Positions 52,001-63,828 of a DNA stretch of 64,000 nucleotides are shown piece after piece. Each line of letters opens with the position of its first letter. Position 1 is the first letter of the stretch. The stretch lies in NCBI GenBank assembly GCA_040954595.2, contig CM082578.2:496001-560000 (forward strand). The letters are read 5' to 3'. The DNA comes from Balanoglossus misakiensis (taxonomy: Eukaryota > Hemichordata). Both the position numbers and the translations under genes were made by a program. The notes beneath the pieces were generated by a model that saw nothing but the letters and a program-made list of their open reading frames with translations, was not told the origin of the DNA and did no database searches.

Positions 52001-54905
52001 ACTGAAGCCCCGGCACTTTAGAGCGGAAACACGCGTACATTGACCACGATGATCAAGTCAGATCTCCTACGGCCTGGCTCGACTAAAACCCCGGCACACC
52101 ATGACAGACACTAGCGTTCGTTAGCAACGGTGATCAAGTCGGATTTCCTTCGGCCTGGCTCTGCAAAAGACCTGACACTCTCGTATAAAGACATTGGCTA
52201 AGTCGGGCAAACCGAAGAGGGAAAGTCACAGCGGGTCAACACTCGACATTTGTTCGGGTAGGACTGCATTATTGCCTGTCAATTTATAGAGAAAGCCCGA
52301 ATTAAACCAGGGCGTTTCAAACACCGACGTTAGTTGGGGGCACGGCCTGCAGTAATGCCGGGTAAGCTGACATCGGCGTACCGCATGTAATGTAGGGGGG
52401 GGGGGAACAGAACGGTTCAATACTACATTTATTAGATATCAGCTAATTTTGGACAATCATCTAAAATCTAAATAATTTTTTCATATTTGGATATCTGATG
52501 ATGTATGACATTTCCATTATATGTAAAAATGGTGCTGATTATAAAAAATGCACTCTGAATGAGCTGATTTAATACAAGATTGCGTTTTATTCGTTTTTGC
52601 ACCAAAAAGGTCATTTTTAGGCAAAACATTCTTTATTTTTTTAATTCGGTGACCTGATCATATATAAACAATTGCTTGTATGTTAAAAGTTTTTATGACT
52701 TTTAAAAGCAGTGACACTGGCGGCATTCATCACGAAAATAACAATTTTAGCCACAATTTGGTCAAAAATGGTAAATTTTTGAAAATTACGAAAAATACCT
52801 GTTTTCTACATTTTCGGAAATCTGATGGAGTATAGAATGCTCTTCGTATGTATATATCGATACAAATTCCACAAAAGACCGTCTAATTTTGCTCACTGCA
52901 GACAAAATTGCGTTTTACCAAATTTTCCTTGAAAATATCATTTTAGAAAAAAAAATAAAAAACCTTTGTTCTTCGAATTTGATGCCCTGATCATATATGA
53001 CATGTTGATTGTATGTTAAAACTTCCGACCACTCCAAAAATGCTGAGATATTGACGGAATTCAAGAATAAATAGCCATTTTGGCCATATTTTGGCAAAAA
53101 TGGTAAATTTTAAAAAAATCTTAAAAAATTAACTCTTTTCTTCATTTTCAGAAATATTATGGAGCATGAAGTGTCGTTCTCTTGTAAAAAGTGCTGCAAA
53201 TTCCAGAAAAGGCGGTATAATTTGAATCACCCAAGACAAAATTACCATTTTCGACTTTTTTTTCGAAAAATTGTGTTTTTTACAAAATAAATAAGAATAA
53301 ATTCTTTTCTTAGTTTGAAACGGGTAGAGATACTTTCCACACAGGTTTTCTAACATTGAATTCCCGTTCATCAACTCAGATTTCCTACAGCATCAGTCGG
53401 CTAAAACCCTGACACTCTAGAGCAGAAACAGTTGCACACTGGTAACGTTGAACAAGTCGATTTTTCTACGGCCTGGCTCGGCTAAATCTCCGTCACAATA
53501 TGACAGACACTAGCGTACGTTAGCAACGGGGATCAAGTCAGATTTTCTACGTCATGGCTTGGATAAAGCCCCGGCACTCTAGAGCAGAAACACGCGTACA
53601 GAGACCGCGTTGATCTACTCATATTTTCCTCGGCCTGGCACGGCTGATGCCCCGGCACTATATATAGGACACAGACTGGCGTAAGTTAACAACGGTAATC
53701 ACGTCGGGTTTCCTACGGCCTGGCTCAGCTGAAGCCCCGGCACTCTAGAGCAGAAACAGGCGTACATTGACCACGTTGATCAAGTCAGATTTCCTACGGC
53801 GTGACTCGGCTGGTGCACCGGCTCTATATGACACAGACTGGCGTACGTTATCAACGGTGATTACGTCGGATTTCCTACGGCCTGGTTTAGCTGAAGCCCC
53901 GGCACTTTAGAGCGGAAACACGCGTACATTGACCACGATGATCAAGTCAGATCTCCTACGGCCTGGCTCGACTAAAACCCCGGCACACCATGACAGACAC
54001 TAGCGTTCGTTAGCAACGGTGATCAAGTCGGATTTCCTTCGGCCTGGCTCTGCAAAAGACCCGACACTCTAGTACAAAGACGTTGGCTAAGTCGGGCAAA
54101 CCGAAGAGGGAAAGTCACAGCGGGTCAACACTCGACATTTGTTCGGGTAGGACTTCATTATTGCCTGTCAATTTATAGAGAAAGCCCGAATTTAACCAGG
54201 GCGCTGCAAACACCGACGTTAGTTGTGGGCACGGCCTGCAGTACTGACGGGTAAGCTGACATCGGCGTACCGCATATAATGTAGGGGGGGGGGGAACAAA
54301 ACGGTTCAATACTACATTTATTAGATATCAGCTAATTTTGGACAATCATCTAAAATCGAAATCATTTTTTCATATTTGGATATCTGATGATGTATGAAAT
54401 TTCCATTATATGTAAAAATGGTGCTGATTGTTAAAAAATGCACTCTGAATGAGCTGATTTAATACAAAATTGCGTTTTATTCGTTTTTGCACCAAAAAGG
54501 TCATTTTTAGGGAAAACATTCTTTATTCTTTAAATTCGGTGACCTGATCATATATAAACAATTGCTTGTATGTTAAAAGTTTTAATGACTTTTAAAAGCA
54601 GTGACACTGGCGGCATTCAACACGAAAATAACAATTTTAGCCACAATTTGGTCAAAATGGTAAATTTTTGAAAATTACAAAAAATACCTGTTTTCTACAT
54701 TTTCGGAAATCTGATGGAGTATAGAATGCTCTTCGTATATATATATCGATACAAATTCCACAAAAAACGACCAATTTGGCTCACTGCAGACAAAATTGCG
54801 TTTTACCAAATTTTCCTTGAAAATGTCATTTTTAGAAAAATAAAATAAAAAAACCTTTGTTCTTCGAATTTGGTGCCCTGATCATATATGACATGTCGAT
54901 TGTAT
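43081..54905. repeat. Satellite higher-order array, alternating ~1,888 and ~1,727-bp units (3,615-bp period)
   Basis: Each unit runs: a block beginning GTCGGGCAAACCGAAGAGGG and ending in a G-run of about 8-14 (for example 43274-43287), an AT-rich segment A, a related AT-rich segment B, and ~81-bp monomers. Equivalent points fall at 45686, 47574, 49301, 51188 and 52915, spaced 1888, 1727, 1887 and 1727. So two unit types alternate and the pair repeats at ~3,615 bp with very high identity. Short open frames recur once per unit; they carry no protein signature. Confidence 0.93.
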
Positions 54906-55446
54906 TGTTACAGTCGCTCCCCACTGGATCGGAGAACTGCTAAGTTTTTCTCTCAGATTAACGAATAATTGGGTTCGTGTCGCACTATGAGAGAGAGTGG
55001 TACTATCCGTGGGCTTAACGACCCACAGTCCACAAGAACATCAACCTCGATACAACGAAATACTTTTAGAACTACAACAGTTCAACTTTATTACGAAGAT
55101 ATCGTATAAGCGCACATCAAAAGGGCTGCTTACCACACGGTCTGTCTCCAACGAAGTCTTGGGCCACACTGACTGAAAACCCTCAAAACTAGGCTAACTA
55201 CCAACTTTTGATTTGCATATTTCGCGCCGTTTCTGGTAGTAATTAAAATAATAATAGCTGACACGAAATGTGGGTCCTTGTCGTCTAGAACATGACGTAA
55301 TGTCGCATGTCGAGACCTATTTCGAATATAATGTGTTCGACCTACAAATGCTGAGTTTATCAAAGAGATGTATGTCTACCACGTGGAGGTAGACGGCTCT
55401 GTCAATCAAAAGTTATATCACCATGGTGACCGACCGTTCCGTCACA
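54906..55446 (-). repeat. Gypsy 3' LTR, 541 bp
   Basis: On the minus strand it starts TGTGACGGAACGG and ends GCGACTGTAACA, apart from one substitution near the end (TGTTACAG on plus). Start and end were set by the purine tract and by the match with the 5' LTR. Over the 154 bp that can be compared with 63847-64000 there are four differences (about 97% identical), so the insertion is fairly young. No coding content. Confidence 0.9.
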
Positions 55447-55458
55447 TAGCCCCCCACT
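55447..55458 (-). promoter_or_regulatory. Polypurine tract of the Gypsy element
   Basis: Minus strand AGTGGGGGGCTA lies immediately before the 3' LTR TGTGACGG, the expected place for priming of plus-strand DNA synthesis. Confidence 0.7.
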
Positions 55459-55680
55459 AGGACTTTGAAGTTCCATCCAAAGTCAAAGCGAATTCAAAAT
55501 TTCAGAATATCAAAAATCGTAATGCAGCCATACAGGAAAATACAAAACTACAATAACTTCACACACAAAATGTCAAAAGTCCGTTTCTAACGAATATTTG
55601 CGTTTTCTTGCAATATCCAAAAACTAAGTCCAACATAAAATACGTTCGCACCGCGATCGTTTCTGTTCTGTGTTCAAAGT

Positions 55681-56532
55681 TCAATAAACTATACCGTCAA
55701 AGTCTAATTTTCTTTTGGCAGTCTTCAGGTTCACCTCTGCTGGTTTTCCTGGGGCACCTTCAGTCGGGTCTGCTCTCGCTCTTGCTGGACATGGTCTCGT
55801 TCTCCCTTGGTCAGGCACGACCTCTCCGTTGATGAACTCGTTTCCACGCATGTAGTAGACTCGCTGGGTGACCACCTCGGTCGTCGGCTGGTCTCCGTTG
55901 AACCAACGAGTGGAGTAGGTTTCTACCACTCGATCGACGACCTCGGCCGACAGGGTCAGAAGAGACCCTGACGGGAACCGCACGAGCCCACCAATTCGGC
56001 CATGGACTGTCAACTTTGGGTCGTATCGGCGCTGACCCTCTAGTGGAATGAGTCGCCATTCCTTCCGCAGGTGCGATTTACCTGTGGCGTCCACTTTTTC
56101 GCCAGTGAACAGGGGGCAATCTGTCGAATACAGATCGGCCAAAGGATCGACCCCCTCCATCCCGATTTCATCTTCTAAACAGCAAGGAGACGTTATACCC
56201 ACGTCTGCAGTGCTGTTTCCGTCGCCAGCCCGTTGACGCTCTTTGGCATCGCCCACCTGCTTCATGGCATCCTCCGCCGGCTTCAATGTATTCCCCTCTT
56301 CACGGAGCGTCGGTACAGGGGGCTTTTTATCACCCGCCGTTTTCTTTAGTTTCTTGCCTCGCTGGCGCATTAAGTTGTCGGCCGTGCATACATGTCGAAA
56401 GACTTCGTAGGTGTGCTTGAATTTTCGATGGCAACCAGTGCACACCCTCCGCTGTTCCTCGTCAATTTCGTAGTCTCGCAAGGTCGGCACCGGTTTCGTG
56501 GTGATGCTTGAAGCTTTTCTTTGGCGAGGCAT
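55681..56532 (-). CDS. Extra ORF between integrase and 3' LTR, zinc-knuckle/finger-like protein
   Basis: 283 residues from ATG 56532-56530; the frame is open further upstream but only from a TTG. Starts MPRQRKASS. Residues ~30-55 contain CTGCHRKFKHTYEVFRHVC, a Cys-x2-Cys...His-x-Cys cluster like a zinc finger, then a basic KKLKKTAGDKK segment. The rest is charged, with a possible fold near the end (VHGRIGGLVRFPSG, RVYYMRGNEFINGE). No signal peptide or membrane segment, so it is not env-like. The frame is intact although gag-pol is broken. Function unknown. Confidence 0.7.
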   Translation of the reverse strand: MPRQRKASSITTKPVPTLRDYEIDEEQRRVCTGCHRKFKHTYEVFRHVCTADNLMRQRGKKLKKTAGDKKPPVPTLREEGNTLKPAEDAMKQVGDAKERQRAGDGNSTADVGITSPCCLEDEIGMEGVDPLADLYSTDCPLFTGEKVDATGKSHLRKEWRLIPLEGQRRYDPKLTVHGRIGGLVRFPSGSLLTLSAEVVDRVVETYSTRWFNGDQPTTEVVTQRVYYMRGNEFINGEVVPDQGRTRPCPARARADPTEGAPGKPAEVNLKTAKRKLDFDGIVY

Positions 56533-56978
56533 ACTGTAGAGATGTTGTCCTTCTGTTGGACGTGGACGCACTGCGGTAAAAACCACAGAGTACCCAGGGG
56601 TGACAAACGCGGCCAAAACTGCAACATTTTATCCTTTCGATCACCAAAATTCGGCTCCGACTCGTGCCAATTAGCTAGACACACGTGGCTGCTAGCTTAA
56701 TTACCCTGGCACAAGTTCGTCGCGTGGCAACAGGAAAAGTTGACGTCAGTTGACCTTGTTTCGGGATAGGAGCCGGCCTGGAGAAAGTACTTGAAGACTT
56801 TGAACAGCAAACAGACAAATGAAACACCGAAAGAGTGTGATATGTATATATAATTTCTTTTTCATTTCTTTTTTTTTTATCTTTTTGGAAACTAATCAAA
56901 TTGAAATTCATTCTGGTATATGCAAGCACAAGTGTGTCCCACACAGTACTAGCACCAGTAGTAGCAGTCACTGTCGTC

Positions 56979-58079
56979 TCACAGGTATATGTATCCACCA
57001 AGTCGTTCTGGCGGTTGTCGCTGTCGTCTTGGATACCGCTGACTCTGTGGGGATGACAGTGGGACGGACGTTTTTGGCACGTCTTCTTGATGTATATCGT
57101 CATATTTTGTAGCAGGCGAGAGGTCACCAACCTCAGGATCGCCTTCATCGTAAGTCAAGTAACTATCAGCTGGGCCTTGTTTTGTGCAATCACTGGTGGC
57201 CGCCTCCAGTTGGCCTAGGTCACCTTCAATTTTGTCTTTGACTGTCTCACGCCAGTCAGTCGCTTGGGTGCCCTCGTAGGGTTTCAACCTGTCATAGTGT
57301 ACAACTTTCGGTTTGGAGTATTGGCTGCGTTGTATGCGAAACGTAACTTCGCCCAATTTGTTGATTATGAGGTAGGGACCGTCCCATTGTCGGAGTGTGA
57401 TCTTTTTCGACTTTCCTCGCTTGAATGCCTGGACTTTCAACCAGACAAATTGGCCGGGCTGTAACTGGCCGCCATGCACATTGACTTCGTAATGACGTTC
57501 CTGGGAGATGGCACTTTTCTGAAGTTTGTCTCGTGCGTGCTCTTGGGCACATTGCAGTCTTTCCCGAAGTTTGAGTGCGTAGTCTGTATTTATATCCGCC
57601 TGCTCCGGCAACGGTTCGTGTGTCAAGTCGAGTGGCAGTTGTAACTCGCGACCCAACATGAGCATGTTCGGGGTCTCACCTGTACTTTCTTGCGTTGAGC
57701 TTCTATACGCCATCATAGCGTAGGGGATGACGAGGTCCCAGTCTTCTTGGCTTGGATCAACTAAAACTGATACTGTCTGTACGAGTGTCTTGTTAAAACG
57801 CTCTATGTAACCGTCGGACTTTGGGTTGTTTGGGGTCGTTCTCGTCTTGTTTATACCTAGCAGCTTGCACGTCTCGGTTACCACGGCTGACTCAAAGTTG
57901 CGCCCTTGATCAGAATGAAGGTGTCGGGGGATGCCGAACCTGCAGATGAACTCGTCCACCAGTTGTTCTGCTACTGTTGTCGCCTCTTGGTTTGGAATGG
58001 GGTAGCATTCGATCCATTTAGTGAAATAGTCTCCCACTACTAGTATCCAACGACTTTTTCGTTCCGTAACAGGGAGAGG
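56979..58079 (-). pseudogene. Gypsy integrase, catalytic core and C-terminal domain
   Basis: Open from just after a TGA at 58080-58082. The core has Asp in VVGDYFTKWIE, Asp in HLHSDQGRNFES and Glu in SDGYIERFNK (DDE triad). The C-terminal part has WDGPYLIINK and VVHYDRLKPYEG, a GPY/F-type module. The ORF ends YIYL-stop at 56979. The enzyme inserts element cDNA; here it is separated from the rest of pol by the stop. Confidence 0.9.
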
Positions 58080-58120
58080 TCAAAGGATGTCAAACGCGAC
58101 TCTTTCCATGGGGGCACCTA

Positions 58121-58873
58121 CTATATATTGCTGAATCGGCGCACGCCTTTTGCGACCACCGCCTTCCGGGATGCGCATGTGTCGCACTGTCGGACCATGG
58201 ATCTGAGGTCGGCAGATAGTCCATACCAATAGTATCGCTGGCGAACTTTCTCACGGGTTTTGAAGACACCAAAGTGGCCTGCAGTTTTCGAAGAGTGAAG
58301 CTCTTCAAGAACATCCGGCTTTAGTGATGTGGGAAGTATGAGCAGTAGGTGACTATCACTGATGCTTGTAGACTCCCAATTACGATACAAAACACCATTG
58401 CGTAGCCGCAGCTGATCCCACATATTCCAATATGCTTTAGTGGCTGGAGACCAAGATGACACTGTCTTCCAATCTGGTTTACCACCGTCTTGTTCGAGTG
58501 TTGTCAAGACGGGGCGGATGTTAGGATCGTGGAGTTGTTCTTGTCTAAGGAAGGCAGAGTCCCAGCACAGTTTGAAAGTCACCGTTTTGATCAGATGCTC
58601 AGTTGTTCTTTGCCTGGTGACCATCGCATTACCTCGTGTCGATGCTTGTGTGGAATCTGCTGTTTCATCGAGTGATTTTGGTAAAGTCATGTCGTCTGCA
58701 TAGGTCTGGGTTCCTGCATCAATGGTTGTTTCCATCTGACGACTTGTCGATGTACTGTTGGGGGTTTCGGTAGATGCACAGCTATTCAAGTAGGCACTTG
58801 CACCAGTCTGTGAACCATGCTTCAGTCCACACTGCTGACAAGGGCGTCTGGATAGGCTGTCTGCATTCGTATG
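58121..58873 (-). pseudogene. Gypsy pol: RNase H tail, linker and integrase zinc-binding domain
   Basis: The same frame as the RNase H fragment upstream, from which it is separated by an in-frame TAG (58874-58876). Includes a long linker, then LHSSKTAGHFGVFKTREKVR...QCDTCASRK, the His-His-Cys-Cys zinc domain of integrase. It leaves the frame near 58143 by a single-nt shift and stops at 58121; the next coding stretch is in another frame. Confidence 0.85.
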
Positions 58874-59176
58874 CTACTTTCCTGGACGGTGCTCAATTGT
58901 GAAGTCGTATTCACCGAGCACTTGCATCCACCGAGCGAGCTGTCCCTCCGGTTCCTTGAAGTTTAAAAGCCACCTCAAAGAACTGTGGTCTGTCCTGAGG
59001 GTGAAGTGCTGACCATACAGGTACGGCTTAAAGTGTTTGACAAAGTGGACAACAGCCAGTAACTCTTTGCGTGTTACACAATAATTCCGTTCTGGCTTTG
59101 AGAGGCTTTTACTGGCATAGCACATCACTCGCTCCATACCATCTTGGATCTGTGATAAAACTGCACCTATACCATA
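58874..59176 (-). pseudogene. Gypsy RNase H domain fragment
   Basis: FYGIGAVLSQ, MCYASKSLSKPERNYCVTRK-E, TLRTDHSSLRWLL and FTIEHRPGK are typical RNase H segments with Glu and Asp of the active site. Entry is by a 1-nt shift in a T-run near 59177 (an extra T) relative to the RT frame. It ends at TAG 58874-58876. Confidence 0.88.
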
Positions 59177-61376
59177 AAAAACTGGCGTCTGTATCAAGTA
59201 TCATGGGTGCTCCGGGTAAAGGGTAGGCTAGTATAGGGGCGTTAGTCAAATTCTGTTTCAAGGTCTCAAAAGCCAAGTCACACTCGCTGTCCCACTCGAA
59301 ATGTCTGCCCTTCGCTGTCAACTGAGTCAGTGGTTTGGACACTGTGGAGAAGTTGGGCACAAAACGGCGATAGTAGGATGCTAAGCCGAGAAATCCACGC
59401 ACTTCATGCACGTTGGTTGGGGGAGGCCAGTCACTGACGGCTTTTATCTTGTCTGGGCTGGTTTCGACGCCTTGTTCCGACACTGTATGTCCCAAGTATT
59501 CAACTTGGTGCTGAAAGAGGTGACATTTGCTGGGCTTGAGCTTCAGACCTGCACAACGTAGGCGATGAAAGACCGTCTCTAATCGTTGTAGCATCTGGTC
59601 TACTGTACAGGAATACACAATTATGTCGTCCAAATAGAGAAGCAGGATGTCCCACTGAAGTCCGGACAGCACATGTTCCATAAGTCGTTGGAATGTCGCT
59701 GGTGCATTGTACAGGCCAAAAGGCATGACCTTCCATTGGAAGAGCCCACCCCAGGTAGTGAAGGCTGACTTTTCAACCTGCCAGTATCCGCTCGTCAAGT
59801 CTAACGTGCTGAACCATCTTGCACCAGAAAGAGCATTGATGCTGTCCTCTATCCGTGGAATGGCATAGGCATCTTTCCTGTTTATGTCATTCAGCCGGCG
59901 GTAGTCCACACAGAACCTGGTACTGTTGTCTCTCTTTTTCACAAGAACCACTGGTGCAGCCCAGGGACACTCCGTTGGTTCAATCACCCCCTTTTCCAAC
60001 ATCTCGTCGACGAGCTTCGCCGTTTCATTACGGGCCCATGTCGACTGGCGTCTAGGTTGCTGTCGGATCGGTGGGTGATCTCCTGTGTAGATGCTATGCT
60101 GGGTTACGTTGGTGCGACCAACATCATTTTTGTCACAGGAAAATACGTCTTGCCATCGGTTAAGAAAATCAGACAACTTCTTGACATGGTCTCTGCCAAC
60201 AGAAGCAATACTCTCGTCTAGCAAGGGTTGCAGATGTGTAGGCACCGCACTGACGGGTTCATCTGTTGCTTGATATTTGGAAGGGCAGAGGTTGTTGACA
60301 TTTCGTGGTGGTTCGCTTAAGTCGACCATGGTGGCTAAAGCAATCGCTGTTCCCCTCAGAATGATTTGAGCATTCGGGCCAACATTCATAATGCGGACTG
60401 GCACATGTTTGTGGCGGACATCAATTAGTACTCTGCCAACCATGACCCCTACAGTTGAAAGTTTACTTTGTGTGGTTGGTTCCACCTGTCCGAGCCGAGC
60501 TGGACCAAGTGGCCTGGACAATTTGCAAGTGACGAGCAGTTCATGGCCAGCCGGCACTGCGGTGTCTCTTGTTGCAATCACCCGAGCGCACAAGTGGCCA
60601 CCTCTTCTGTCGATCAGTGGAACGCTTCCCTCGTGGAACCCTAATGTCAATGAGTGAGTACGGATTTCGGCCGGGGCTGTAAGGATGTAATCATTGCCTA
60701 GCAATACATCCTCCTTAATGTCGGCAACAATCGCTCTTATAGTAGTACTATTTGGGCCGACTCTGATGACGAAGTCGGCTTCTCCTCTGGCTGTGAGTGG
60801 TGTGACCCCGTCCGCCTGTACAGCGTCTATCGTGATGGGAAGTAGCTGAGGGCGGCTGCGTGGAGCCATAGCTTTGTAGACCCGATCGGAGATTATGGTT
60901 ATTTCTGAACCACAGTCAATGAAAGAGACCACTGGTTTCTCATGAATCACTGCCGAGACATAGAAGGCTGATTTCGCTGGTTGCAATGTTGTATCATCAG
61001 CTGCAGTGTGTGTTGATAGTAAATCGGCATTAACCTGATGTGGTGGGTCGGTTTTGTCAAAGTCTGATTTCATGTTACAATCAGGCTTCGGCGTCACAGT
61101 CCTGCCAGCGGGCAATGGCCCTTGGTTGACCACGCGTGCAGGGTAGAAGGCGTTCGCATTGTCCCGTACCTTACCCAAATCGGCCGGTTTCCCTTGCTGT
61201 TGGTTAGGTGGGAAAGGAACACGGGGTGCCTCCCCTGTCTGACATTTGCTGTTCACTGGCTGTATTTGGTCCCACCATTGCTTGGTGGTGGTTGTGTCAC
61301 TCGTGGGTTGTGCTAGTTGGTGATGGCGGATGGGTTGTTGGACCCTTGGTTGTTCGTAGACTGGGAATTGGCCCAC
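59177..61376 (-). CDS. Gypsy pol: protease and reverse transcriptase
   Basis: Overlaps the gag end by 64 nt in the -1 frame, consistent with programmed -1 frameshifting. Protease: VSFIDCGSEITIISDRVY (Asp-x-Gly with Cys in the middle) and an ILRGTAIAL flap/ILG-like part. RT: CVDYRRLNDI, FSTLDLTSGYWQ (Asp), VMPFGLYNAPATFQRLM, LLYLDDIIVY (YLDD), LGHTVSEQGV, and FLGLASYYRRFV thumb. Between GYWQV and SAFTT about seven residues usual for Gypsy RT are missing without loss of frame (near 59772). Confidence 0.9.
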
Positions 61377-62836
61377 ATGCCCAGTCTGTTGTCGTTTCCC
61401 GACGATTGGTTATGAGGGCAATGTCGGCGGATGTGGCCGGGTTGGCCGCATCCAAAGCATCTCGCTTGTCTGCTCCTTTCTTCTCGCTTTTTCTGTTCTC
61501 CACCCATTTGTAGCTGTAGCTTTTGCATAGCAGCTATGAGGGTTGGTATTGTAGTTAAGTCTTGGGGTGTTTCCATGCCAGTCAACCAAGCGTCGTTTTC
61601 ATTATCTTCAAACTCGATGTGGCGTGTATATTGTCGCTTTTGACCAGACTTTTCTGCTTCTGCTTGGATGTAGGCTTCGATGGAGACTGCCGTCTGTATA
61701 GCTTCATCCATGCTTCGAGGCCGCTCTCGGTGCAAATCCATCCGAATATCCGGATCAGGGATGGCTTCAGTAAAATACTGACGAGCCAGTCGATCTACAG
61801 CTTCTGCTGGTAGTTCCGGATACGCTAGCTCAGTAAGTTCCTGTATTACCTGCCCCAAGTCAGGTATGGATTCGTCTCTTCGTTTCTTACGACACCGTAA
61901 TTGCCATAGATACTTTTCAGCTTGACCTGACGTCCCATATCGCTGGTCTAATAACTTGACCAAAGTGCTATACTCAACTGCGGTGATGTTAGGGACCCGT
62001 GTTAGAACTTTCTGGGCTGATCCTAGTAGCGATGCTGCCAGAAACTGTGCCTTTTGATTGTCCTCCCACCTGTTGATTGTTGCACATGACTCAAAATGCT
62101 TCAAGTAATCTCTCCATTGCGTACGACCATCAAATCGATCGGGCGTAATCGATGGTTTTGTAGGAAAGGTAAAACCCCTTTCTTCAAATTGCCTCCTGCC
62201 TACAAGGCGGGACTCCCGTTTCAAGGTCGGACGAGGTCGGTCTACTTGCCAGTATTCGGTGTGTTGACCTGGTCCCTTTTCGTCATAGAAGGTGCCGGCC
62301 AATTGTTGACTTTCTTCTCGTGGTCGCGTTTGTGATGTGCCTTTTCTATTTGCTTCAGTCGGTCGGACATCACCGTTGTCTGGAGGATGATGAAGGGAGT
62401 TGATAGCCCCGTTCATATGATGTTCCTGCCAGTTCTGAGGTTGACGTCCAATATGCTGTGATGGGAGGTACCTTGGAGGTGTGTTGGTTGGGCTGCAGTC
62501 TCTGTTTGGCGCGGTGACTCCCTGTCGCTGACCAGGTTGTAGCTGTCCACGTCTGTAGCCCGCGAAATCGTCCTCCCAAGAGTTCTCGGCGAAATGGGAT
62601 GAATGGCCTGCCAACATTGTATGAGGTCGTCGTTCATCCGGTTGTAAAGAGGGGATATTTTTTTCCGTTCTTTCGTTTACAGGCAGGCGGCAACTACCTG
62701 TTGTTGGCCGTTCAAGGCGGCGTTTTTGCCCCCCGCTAAGAGCATACATTGGCTCCGTCGACCCTGTGTGGCGTTGTGGTTGGACGTCCACCACCTGGGA
62801 CATATAGTATTTCTTGATGCGGCCGGACTGTTCCAA
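61313..62836 (-). CDS. Gypsy gag, capsid and nucleocapsid part
   Basis: Capsid region: FDGRTQWRDYLKHFESCATI, NQKAQFLAASLLGSAQKVL, LVKLLDQRYG, matching the retrotransposon gag fold. Then a zinc knuckle CFGCGQPGHIRRHC (CCHC) and a Gln/Asn/Ser tail. The frame joins the N-terminal gag frame by a shift somewhere near 62840-62900. Confidence 0.9.
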   Translation of the reverse strand: MEQSGRIKKYYMSQVVDVQPQRHTGSTEPMYALSGGQKRRLERPTTGSCRLPVNERTEKNIPSLQPDERRPHTMLAGHSSHFAENSWEDDFAGYRRGQLQPGQRQGVTAPNRDCSPTNTPPRYLPSQHIGRQPQNWQEHHMNGAINSLHHPPDNGDVRPTEANRKGTSQTRPREESQQLAGTFYDEKGPGQHTEYWQVDRPRPTLKRESRLVGRRQFEERGFTFPTKPSITPDRFDGRTQWRDYLKHFESCATINRWEDNQKAQFLAASLLGSAQKVLTRVPNITAVEYSTLVKLLDQRYGTSGQAEKYLWQLRCRKKRRDESIPDLGQVIQELTELAYPELPAEAVDRLARQYFTEAIPDPDIRMDLHRERPRSMDEAIQTAVSIEAYIQAEAEKSGQKRQYTRHIEFEDNENDAWLTGMETPQDLTTIPTLIAAMQKLQLQMGGEQKKREERSRQARCFGCGQPGHIRRHCPHNQSSGNDNRLGMWANSQSTNNQGSNNPSAITN

Positions 62837-63705
62837 CCACGATCTGCTGTCCGACCATTTGTTGGTAATGCAGGTGTACGTGCAACATTGGCTGGTAGAG
62901 GGTATCGTTGTTCGGAAGGAAGACAGATTAAATTGGGGCCAAACAACTGTTGGTCAGAGTTTTCGTATGGTGTACTCTGAGTCCAAAGCTGTTCATGCCT
63001 ACCTACATAGTGGTCTGCTTCTTCAAGAGAAAAGTGGGCGTTGTCGGCTTTTCTCTTTGGTCTGGCTCCCTGTTGAATTTGTCTATCACTCGCCGTTGGG
63101 ATGTATAAGGCGTCGCGAACTGTTCCCCTTTGTTGCGCTGCAACTTGTTGATGATGAGTTCCGTCGTCCTCATAAAGTTGTTGCTCACTGAACGTTGCTT
63201 CCGAAACTGCGTGTCGAGTACGAGTTTGACTGCTTGTTTGATGTACGGGCATGTCGTCGCCCGTCGGCTGTGCAGCTTTTTCGGTTTCGTCTGTGTGAGA
63301 CGTAGTTTCTTCGTGCGTCGGCGCCCTTGCGTCGTGGCTGACAACAGCACCCGTTGATTCTGTTCCAATAGGGACGTGACAATCAATGTCGGTCTCTATT
63401 TTAGGAGGTTGAATATCTCTGTCAAAGTCTGTTGCGTCGTTCTGCTGGCCCAGGCCTTTACGAATGCTGCCCTTGACCGCATCGAAAACCCACCTCAAGG
63501 TTCCCAACGGTCGGCGCCCTGGTGTGGAGAAATTGCCGGAGTCGTACCCGCTTTCTCGGTGTGGACTCTGGTCTGAGGCGGTCGGGGTTGCAGGTTGTTC
63601 CCGCGACGATTGTAACCTCGGTTGGAAGGAGATGACATCGTCGGTACTGTCGGTTGGAGGCTCGATGTCGGCCAACGTCTCTCCGGTCGCAATCTCCGTT
63701 GCCAT
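62677..63705 (-). pseudogene. Gypsy gag, N-terminal low-complexity part (shifted frame)
   Basis: ATG 63705-63703 (MATEIATGETLADIEPPTDS). About 270 residues rich in Thr, Gln, Ser and Asp, with one better-formed stretch, LGTLRWVFDAVKGSIRKGLG, possibly a membrane-binding or assembly helix. The last ~50 codons overlap the gag frame in another reading frame, so a 1-nt change separates the two parts. Confidence 0.7.
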
Positions 63706-63828
63706 TTCCAATAAATCACGGTGTGGTAAACCGCAATGTGCGATGCGTTGTCCTACCAGACAACGAAATCTAGTTGCGTCTCTGTAATTACCTGAAGGAG
63801 GTTGAGGTTTCTCTCAGCACGACAATCA

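Noticed and set aside
43274-54294. G-runs in the satellite as G-quadruplexes
   Set aside because: Each unit has one G-run of about 8-14 bases rather than four spaced tracts; run lengths vary and may reflect sequencing noise.
39845-54309. Recurring 60-86-codon open frames in the satellite units
   Set aside because: They repeat because the DNA repeats, are AT-rich with low complexity, lack any domain, and several begin in or cross homopolymers. No sign of coding constraint.
6381-54905. Satellite monomer derived from a tRNA or 5S gene
   Set aside because: No A/B-box or 5S internal control sequences match beyond a few bases such as CTACGGC.
54994-55363. Small open frames in the 3' LTR
   Set aside because: They lie wholly within non-coding LTR sequence and have no family signature.
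56533-56616. Upstream extension of the Gypsy accessory ORF
   Set aside because: The extension begins at a TTG and has no ATG before 56532, so the ATG start was preferred.
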